A stretch of 12,720 nucleotides of DNA from assembly GCA_049325415.1 (NCBI GenBank), contig JBMOLL010000052.1, positions 1-12,720 of the forward strand. Direction: 5' to 3'. The translations under genes and the position numbers were made by a program. Below, piece after piece: positions 7,738 through 12,720 of this stretch (positions are counted from its first letter, which is position 1; every line of letters starts with the position of its first letter). Origin of the DNA: JBMOLL01 sp049325415. GTDB taxonomy: Bacteria > Bacteroidota > Bacteroidia > Bacteroidales > GCA-2748055. The notes under the pieces are model-generated. The model searched no databases and was not told where the DNA came from. It worked only from the letters and a program-made list of their open reading frames with translations.

Positions 7738-7838
7738 CCTGTTCGGCGGCGATTCACCTCATTCCTGAAATAATGAACCGGGATTAAAACAATGCTACCA
7801 CTCAGAAGCGTGAAATTCAGGCATTTCCACATGCTGTT

Positions 7839-9554
7839 TTACCTCGGATGGTTTTCCTGCATATCCAGCAATAACCCTTTCAACATGTCATACAAAGCAC
7901 TGTACTGTCCGGATTCTGCCAGATGACTGTCGTTCGGATATACAAAATATTGCCTGTTCGTTTTAAGGTTATTGTAAACGGAGAATCCGTCATGTACCGG
8001 GCAATCGTCATCAAAAAGCGATGCTGTAAAACGCACAGGACAGGTAATGTCAGCGGCAAAGTATTTTGTATCGGCAAAGTCCAGAACAGAGAAAATTTGT
8101 TGGGCATCGCATTGGACAGTGGGGTAGTTGGAGAAAAATTCCAGTTCCCTGTTGATCATGGTCCGGATCGCAGCCTGATCGCGGAAATCACAGAGCCATG
8201 GATCGAATATGCCCAGCACGGCAATATCTTTTTGGCATAAACCGGCCGTGGCAATGGCCAGTCCTCCTCCCTGGCTTCCGCCCATTACACCGATCCTTGT
8301 ACCGTCAATCTCAGGCCTGCTTTTTAGAAATTCCACCGCCCTGACGCAATCCATGTAAATCGACCGGTAAATATATTCGTCCCTGTTGCAGGCGCCCACA
8401 GCCCAGAGGGTCATGGTATCCCAGGGGTTAAAGACATCGCGGCTTATCCCGTGCCCCCGGACGCACAGGGCAAGTTCCGCGACATCATCCTCACGCGAAA
8501 CAAAACCCTCTGTATCCTGAAATCCGTAGCCATATCCGGGAAGCTGCAGTATAGCAGGATGTTTCCCTGCTTTTTTTGGTACAAAATAGTACCCGCGTAT
8601 GACAAGGTTGTTTAATGAGGTCATTTCCACCACATAGCCGTCTCTGAAGGAAGAACACAGGCTATCCACTTTCTTCAGGCTGAAATCCGGTTCTGTTGTT
8701 CTAAGTTCCTTTAAAGCCGATTGCCAGTAATCGTCGAAGCCCACTGGTTTACCGGCAGGGCAGGGGATGTCCTCCGGTTGTACAGCGATCCACTCCACAT
8801 CGCCACAATAGGTCTTTCCCTCACTTATGGCCACACATTCATAGAATCCGGGAGGCAGCTTCAGGGCTTCGAGGTCGATAATTTGCTCCGTTTTCCCGGC
8901 TTTCATAACAAAGGATTTGTTTAATACGGTCCTGTGAAAATCGCTGCTGATAACGAGCCTTACCCGGGTATCCTCATTGTTCATCGCTGTTATGGTAAAA
9001 GACCTTTTATCACTGGCCAGATAAACATGATCCACTTTCGGAATATCAAGAGAAATGCTGTTTCCTGTGGTTTCACGAATATCCCGGATGGAACAGGAAT
9101 TATGACTGAGTCCTCCGGTATAGGACAGGTTATTTATTAAAATGATAATTTCATTCCTGGCATTTTTGTGCAAAACGGAGTCCGGGATTATTACGACCTG
9201 TTTTTTATCTCTTTCGCTCCAGAAGGAATTGGGGATGCTCCGGGATACCTGTTTTTGGTTAATATACACAGCCTGAACATCACCCTGAAGAGAGAAGCTG
9301 AGTTCCAGCAGTGTATCCTTTTTATCGGCAAAAAAGTAGTTTTTAAGAACCAGATCTTTATCAATCCAGCATAATCCCTGGCGTTCCCACGATAACATCA
9401 GATTAACTTCGGGCCAGCTTTCCGAAACGGAACCTTCAGCGGTTTTGATATTATCCGTCTTACTGTATTTCCAGATGGGAGATAACCGGTTTTGTGAAAA
9501 ACTGCAGGGAATGGTAATCGTCAGAAATACAAGAAGGAAAAGAGTTTGTTTCAT
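7839..9554 (-). CDS. Exported CE7/AXE1-type acetyl esterase (alpha/beta hydrolase)
   Basis: The 571-residue protein starts with a signal peptide (about 1-21, SFSQ). Residues about 60-260 form beta-rich modules without catalytic motifs: a jelly-roll-like part with KDLVLKNYFF and VQAVYINQK, then an Ig-like strand region. From about 265 it matches acetyl xylan esterase AXE1 (PF05448): GFDDYWQ (272-278), VRGHG (365-369), GGSQGGG with nucleophile Ser427, SLFDDDCP with probable acid Asp515, and NDSHLAE with His544. CE7 enzymes deacetylate xylo-oligosaccharides, cephalosporin C and similar small acetyl esters. The core is usually about 320 residues, so the N-terminal half is an accessory addition. 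No T9SS tail or lipobox is seen, so a periplasmic location is most likely. A 60-base sample from 8941 has 28 G/C, lower than the GH81 sample. It probably works on acetylated sugars, but the substrate cannot be fixed from sequence. Confidence 0.9.
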   Translation of the reverse strand: MKQTLFLLVFLTITIPCSFSQNRLSPIWKYSKTDNIKTAEGSVSESWPEVNLMLSWERQGLCWIDKDLVLKNYFFADKKDTLLELSFSLQGDVQAVYINQKQVSRSIPNSFWSERDKKQVVIIPDSVLHKNARNEIIILINNLSYTGGLSHNSCSIRDIRETTGNSISLDIPKVDHVYLASDKRSFTITAMNNEDTRVRLVISSDFHRTVLNKSFVMKAGKTEQIIDLEALKLPPGFYECVAISEGKTYCGDVEWIAVQPEDIPCPAGKPVGFDDYWQSALKELRTTEPDFSLKKVDSLCSSFRDGYVVEMTSLNNLVIRGYYFVPKKAGKHPAILQLPGYGYGFQDTEGFVSREDDVAELALCVRGHGISRDVFNPWDTMTLWAVGACNRDEYIYRSIYMDCVRAVEFLKSRPEIDGTRIGVMGGSQGGGLAIATAGLCQKDIAVLGIFDPWLCDFRDQAAIRTMINRELEFFSNYPTVQCDAQQIFSVLDFADTKYFAADITCPVRFTASLFDDDCPVHDGFSVYNNLKTNRQYFVYPNDSHLAESGQYSALYDMLKGLLLDMQENHPR

Positions 9555-9758
9555 GATCTTTCAATCTATTCAATTTGTATGGGTGGTCGTTAGGTATTTG
9601 TCTGTTTTTATCAGCAATATTTTTGTTTTTATCCGCATCTGCCCGGCAGCAGCATTCTTTTTCGCCTTGCCAGGCTGATAGCCGGGAGACGCTTTTGCAC
9701 TGCACAGTAAGGATTTACGGGCATTAACTCCGGACCTCCTCCGCCTGCCGGCACCATA

Positions 9759-10946
9759 CTATGGCAATACAAATTTCTCAATAAGGTCAAGGGTTTGTTC
9801 CAGTCCATTGGCGTGTTGAAGCTTCTGAGAAAGTTCAAGGGCATTCCTCCGGTAAAGGTCATTGCCGGTGCAGTCTTTAATGGCGGATATCAGTCTTGCC
9901 TCCGTAATCTTTTTGAAATCACAGGTTTCAGGTCCGAGTCCAAGTTTTACGATCTGTTTCCGGTTCGCGAACTGGTCGGCCATGAACGGGAACGCTGCCT
10001 GCGGGATGCCTGCCCGTGCGGCAGAGGCCATGGTCCCGGTACCTCCATGGTAAATAATCGCCTTCAGCCCGGGGAACAACAGTTCGAAAGGCACATCGTC
10101 AACATAGAGTATATCTGAAGTGTTAACTGCCGGCAGCTCTGCCCAGCCCCTTGAGATGATCAGGCGCTGACCGCATGCCGCGGCCACATTTGCAAAGATC
10201 TTTCCGAATTTCTCAGGCCGGGCTACCGGGTTACTGCCGAATCCGATATACACGGGAGGCTCCCCTTCTTTCAGGAATCTTTCAACCGGATCCGGTAAGT
10301 GGGAAGAGGAGGGGAGGAGCATATAACCCGTCTGAATATTCCTGAATAAAACTCCTTCCGGGACCGCATTCAGCTCTTTGTCGCAGGCCACGATCACCTC
10401 ATCGCCCATCCAGTGTTGCCATACATCCTTTATCGGATCCAGCCCGGCAGCGAACCGTTTTTTATTGATAAAACCCTTCATCGCCATATTGGTGGCCGAG
10501 CGGCCAAATCCGAACAGCATTCTGAATATCAGCGGGTCGGTTTTGGCCGTACCCAGCAATGCCGGGTAGAATATAACAAACCGGTAGGGGATATTCAGCA
10601 TATCTGCTGCAGTGTGAACCCCCAGCACAAAACCGACCCCCAGCACCAGATCCGAACCTTTTATCAGCCCGGGCAGAAGGTCGGTCTGTTCCCCGGTCTG
10701 CCTTTTCATCTCTGCAGGAGAGGGCGACTTCGTTGCCCCTCCTTTCATTTTGCTGTTTTGCCTGAAAAGTTCACGGTAATCGGGGCCGAAAGCCACAAAG
10801 GGGCAATGGTACTTCTCAACCAGGGCTTTGTTCTCGGGTGGAGCACAGAATACGATGTCATGTCCTTTTTTCAGCAATTCAACTGCAAGGGCCAGCATGG
10901 GCTGGACATCGCCCCTGGTACCGTTGATAACGATGGAAATTTTCAT
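9759..10946 (-). CDS. GT1-type glycosyltransferase (sterol/lipid/natural-product UGT-like)
   Basis: The 395-residue protein has the two-domain GT-B layout of nucleotide-sugar transferases acting on small lipophilic acceptors. The N-terminal motif GTRGDVQP (9-16) is the glycine-rich loop of the sterol glucosyltransferase/MGT branch. GFGS (235-238) opens the C-terminal nucleotide-sugar domain, and the donor-binding signature runs from about 293 to 340 with YHGGTGT (299-305) and ADQFANR (323-329). There is no signal peptide or membrane helix, so it acts in the cytosol, perhaps at the membrane surface. The acceptor may be a sterol-like lipid, carotenoid or secondary metabolite; the sequence does not decide. 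The esterase start lies 204 bases downstream on the same strand. The ATG at 10946 places the GTRGDVQP loop at the usual distance from the N-terminus. Confidence 0.9.
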   Translation of the reverse strand: MKISIVINGTRGDVQPMLALAVELLKKGHDIVFCAPPENKALVEKYHCPFVAFGPDYRELFRQNSKMKGGATKSPSPAEMKRQTGEQTDLLPGLIKGSDLVLGVGFVLGVHTAADMLNIPYRFVIFYPALLGTAKTDPLIFRMLFGFGRSATNMAMKGFINKKRFAAGLDPIKDVWQHWMGDEVIVACDKELNAVPEGVLFRNIQTGYMLLPSSSHLPDPVERFLKEGEPPVYIGFGSNPVARPEKFGKIFANVAAACGQRLIISRGWAELPAVNTSDILYVDDVPFELLFPGLKAIIYHGGTGTMASAARAGIPQAAFPFMADQFANRKQIVKLGLGPETCDFKKITEARLISAIKDCTGNDLYRRNALELSQKLQHANGLEQTLDLIEKFVLP

Positions 10947-11180
10947 TATGGATTCTGCTTAAATATATGATTCAAAATCGGATCGCTGTTGAAGACTTTT
11001 CAATCCTGCAGTCAATTCCCCGAGCCAATAAATGTTTCCGATCAGGCCTTTTCTACGCGTTCACCTCTCTGCTGTATGATGGTCTCTGAAATATTTTCTG
11101 TCGGTCCCATATTTTATACAAATTAACTAATATGAGGTAGATTAGCAAGAAAGCTACGCGGTTTTACAGGGATGTTGCCA

Positions 11181-11207
11181 GCCCGGGTCTTTGGCGAAGA
11201 ACCCGGC
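11181..11207 (-). terminator. Stem-loop just after the aspartic protease gene, weak terminator candidate
   Basis: As minus-strand RNA, the arms GCCGGGTTCTT and AAGACCCGGGC pair at ten positions with two single-base bulges around a loop of about five bases, starting 11 bases after the stop codon. There is no following U-run, so it may only stabilise the 3' end. Confidence 0.25.
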
Positions 11208-11213
11208 GAAGAA
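11193..11213. repeat. Short direct repeat of GGCGAAGAA
   Basis: GGCGAAGAA occurs at 11193-11201 and 11205-11213 (period 12), overlapping the stem-loop behind the protease stop. Small and possibly only a local duplication. Confidence 0.4.
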
Positions 11214-11218
11214 GGACT

Positions 11219-12442
11219 TCACTTCTTTAAATTGCCTTTCCCTGTCCCGCTCCCCGGAAGCCGGAAACATATTTCCATGGTCCGGTCGTTTCGTTTGATC
11301 AGCAGCCTTACTTCCTCCAGCCCGTCAAAGTAATTTTTCTGTTGCCGGAAGCCGATCTGCTTCACCCCGATCTCATTTACCGCCAGGATCTGATCGTCGA
11401 TCATCAGTCCGCTTTTCTCAGCCTGCGAGTCACGGTACAGGCCGGTGACGGTCCATGAACCCAGTGTCCGGCTGCGGTCGGCCCAGGCAAAGCCCGGACG
11501 GCTGATCCTGAACGCCTCAGAATACATCCGGTTGGGCCTCAGGTACAGGTCGTTGTTTATGAAGTCGATCACAACATCGAAGCGTTCCATGATCCGGTTC
11601 CCGAGCAGTCCGGTATATTTTTCCGACGACAGGGCCCCGGCCCGGTCATTGCTGAATTCCATAAATACGCTGTCGAAAACGAATCCCCCGAGGCCCACCG
11701 AAGCGGCAAAAAAATCATAGTTCGACGATTCGCCCCCGACGCCGCCGTACCTGGTGTAATAGGGGATTTTATCCTTCACCCGGTTAAGGAGATCATATTT
11801 CGCTGCCGTCGGACTGGTCAGGGTCACACTGCCGGCGGAACCCAGGTCCAGCTCAAACTCCCCCTGAATCAGGAGAGAATCGGTGATCTGCACCTCCAGG
11901 GGGAGGAACAGGCGCCCGTTCCGCTTTATCAGCCCGATCCTTGTGAATCCTGACAGGTCGGCGGAATCGATACAGGGATAAAGCCTGTAATACTCTCGTT
12001 CGTAGTTGATTTCGAGCACCGACCCGAAAAAGAAGTCCATCCCCAGGATTCCGTCTGCATAATCGCCAAGTATGGGCTTCAGTTGCATGACCGCGACCCT
12101 GGAACTGCGGCGATCACAGTCGGCAAAACGGAAGTTCACCGTATCTTTAATAATCCGGATGTGCTGAAGGGAGGTTCCGGCTCCCGGCAGTCTCGCCGGC
12201 AGGAAGTTTGCATGGCTGAAAGCACCGCCGGCATAGTAGGTACTGTCGAGATAGAGTCCGTTGGCCCCGGTGTCGAAGACAAAAGCTCCCGGAACGCTGT
12301 CGGCCATCCCCCCGATATAAAGATGCCGGATATAGGTAAGGGGCCAGGCTCCCGCGGGGATACCGGCCTCTTCTTTTTTTTCCTGGCAGGCTGAAAGCAG
12401 CAGCAGGAGCAGGAGCCATTGTGCAAGGGGGCGTCTTTTCAT
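11219..12442 (-). CDS. Lipoprotein with retropepsin-like aspartic protease fold and PDZ domain
   Basis: The 407-residue protein has a lipoprotein signal (poly-Leu, then LLSAC with Cys19), so it is anchored to a membrane facing the periplasm or surface. The first lobe has the catalytic motif FDTGA (Asp57) and the follow-up block DGILGMDFF (130-138). A second lobe repeats the plan with LDLGSAG (Asp199) and TGLLGNRIMERFDVVIDF (277-294). A PDZ domain covers about 325-395 (GLYRDSQAEKSGLMIDDQILAVN). This is the arrangement of Bacteroidota retropepsin-like proteases with PDZ, with both lobes in one chain as in pepsins; the second active-site motif reads DLG instead of DTG. Substrates are unknown; PDZ suggests recognition of C-termini or hydrophobic tails. 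The ATG at 12442 starts directly before the basic MKRR signal region. No neighbour indicates a pathway. Confidence 0.88.
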   Translation of the reverse strand: MKRRPLAQWLLLLLLLSACQEKKEEAGIPAGAWPLTYIRHLYIGGMADSVPGAFVFDTGANGLYLDSTYYAGGAFSHANFLPARLPGAGTSLQHIRIIKDTVNFRFADCDRRSSRVAVMQLKPILGDYADGILGMDFFFGSVLEINYEREYYRLYPCIDSADLSGFTRIGLIKRNGRLFLPLEVQITDSLLIQGEFELDLGSAGSVTLTSPTAAKYDLLNRVKDKIPYYTRYGGVGGESSNYDFFAASVGLGGFVFDSVFMEFSNDRAGALSSEKYTGLLGNRIMERFDVVIDFINNDLYLRPNRMYSEAFRISRPGFAWADRSRTLGSWTVTGLYRDSQAEKSGLMIDDQILAVNEIGVKQIGFRQQKNYFDGLEEVRLLIKRNDRTMEICFRLPGSGTGKGNLKK

Positions 12443-12467
12443 CAGACGGATCGGCTATGGTGCTGAA

Positions 12468-12498
12468 ACAAGGTAGGCATATCGCGGTAGAATTCCAA
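12468..12498 (-). promoter_or_regulatory. Candidate promoter of the aspartic protease gene
   Basis: Minus-strand TTG (12496-12498) and TACCTTGT (12468-12475) stand 20 bases apart; the second box is a near match to TAnnTTTG. The leader to the ATG at 12442 would be about 20 bases. Confidence 0.35.
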
Positions 12499-12595
12499 GC
12501 ACTTAGCGGAGACTGTCCCCACCCTCGTCTCCCTCCCCACACGGATAGGGACGGTTGTTACGGCTTAGTACATAAAAACAGCAGGAATCTGTTCC

Positions 12596-12613
12596 CCTCT
12601 CCATGTGGAGAGG
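12596..12613. repeat. REP-like hairpin CCTCTCCA-TG-TGGAGAGG
   Basis: Two perfect eight-base arms with a two-base loop. The preceding stretch (12514-12540) is pyrimidine-rich with CCCTCCCC, followed by AGGGACGG at 12547. C/G-rich hairpins of this type recur between genes in many Bacteroidota genomes; only this one clear copy is in the window. Confidence 0.5.
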
Positions 12614-12631
12614 CCTTATGTTTGTAAAAGA

Positions 12632-12702
12632 ACATAAGCTTCTATGTAAATAGTTAATTTTGGTTGTGAACAGACAACTAACTAAAAACATGAAGCTTAT
12701 GT
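12632..12702. repeat. 11-base inverted repeat pair around a plus-strand promoter
   Basis: ACATAAGCTTC (12632-12642) and GAAGCTTATGT (12692-12702) are perfect reverse complements, 49 bases apart. A related CTTATGTT at 12615-12622 also forms an inverted repeat with AACATAAG at 12631-12638. The right copy covers the proposed start codon's G and the next codons. They could be operator sites or the end of a mobile element whose gene begins here. Confidence 0.5.
12655..12662 (+). promoter_or_regulatory. -7 promoter element for the gene entering at the right edge
   Basis: TAATTTTG matches TAnnTTTG exactly and lies 27 bases before the ATG at 12690, between the two copies of the 11-base inverted repeat. 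No -33 box is visible at 19-21 bases. Confidence 0.4.
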
Positions 12703-12720
12703 CAAGTAAAAGTAATGAAT
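12690..12720 (+). CDS. Start of a plus-strand gene, only ten codons visible
   Basis: The frame begins MKLMSSKSNE and runs off the window; the nearest upstream in-frame stop is TAG at 12651. A second ATG in the same frame at 12699 is an alternative start. The upstream -7 element and the A-rich leader (ACTAAAAACATG) fit a Bacteroidota gene start. Too little is visible to name a product; the flanking inverted repeats make a transposase one possibility, which is inference only. Confidence 0.35.
   Translation, partial: MKLMSSKSNE

Larger units (their letters stand above)
10947..11218. other. Intergenic region upstream of the glycosyltransferase
   Basis: Just under 300 bases with no credible coding frame. 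An AT-rich stretch at about 11110-11140 (minus strand TTAATTTGTATAAAATATG) could hold promoter elements, but no exact TAnnTTTG with proper spacing is present. The end adjoining the protease gene holds the short repeats listed separately. Confidence 0.5.

Noticed and set aside
2355..10946. One carotenoid glycoside pathway made of the CrtO-like protein and the GT1 glycosyltransferase
   Set aside because: The two genes are about 7 kb apart with unrelated genes between, and no carotenoid synthesis gene is in the window.
10413..10970. A 185-codon plus-strand frame
   Set aside because: It is antisense to the N-terminal half of the glycosyltransferase, including its GTRGDVQP motif, and resembles no protein family.
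1..12720. CRISPR array, tRNA or rRNA genes
   Set aside because: No regularly spaced repeats and no tRNA- or rRNA-like segments were found in the intergenic regions on either strand.

Overview
The window comes from a member of the Bacteroidota. Three things point there: a type IX secretion C-terminal sorting domain on the large glucanase, several promoter -7 elements of the phylum-specific form TAnnTTTG, and weak or absent Shine-Dalgarno sequences. The order cannot be resolved from the sequence alone. All six genes that can be read at length lie on the minus strand; only a ten-codon gene start at the right edge is on the plus strand.

Left part (1-2354). An AT-rich segment carries one long gene, cut by the window edge. 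It encodes an XRE-type helix-turn-helix fused to two consecutive cytosine-5 DNA methyltransferase domains, and is probably the modification arm (with a built-in regulator) of a restriction-modification or other defence module that continues to the left. Behind its start lies about 540 bases of non-coding DNA with a long imperfect palindrome and repeated GTCGGC words. Near 2340 the base composition changes to the richer background of the remaining window, so the left part looks horizontally acquired.

Middle part (2355-3403). Two small membrane proteins: one with the signature blocks of the CrtO family (glycosyl-diaponeurosporenoate acyltransferase), and one unknown protein with three to four membrane segments.

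Carbohydrate part (3507-10946). A 1380-residue secreted GH81 endo-beta-1,3-glucanase with CBM6, PKD and Ig-like modules and a T9SS sorting tail; a periplasmic or exported CE7/AXE1-type acetyl esterase; and a GT1-type glycosyltransferase. The glucanase and the esterase are plausibly part of polysaccharide use, but there is no SusC/SusD pair, transporter or sensor in the window, and gaps of about 190-200 bases separate these genes, so a single operon is not shown.

Right part (11219-12720). A lipoprotein with a two-lobed retropepsin-like aspartic protease fold and a C-terminal PDZ domain, followed by an intergenic region with a REP-like hairpin, an 11-base inverted repeat pair around a promoter, and the first codons of a divergent plus-strand gene.

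The strongest candidate for something unusual is the HTH-MTase-MTase fusion together with the structured repeat beside it. The rest is recognisable Bacteroidota accessory metabolism with some odd domain combinations.
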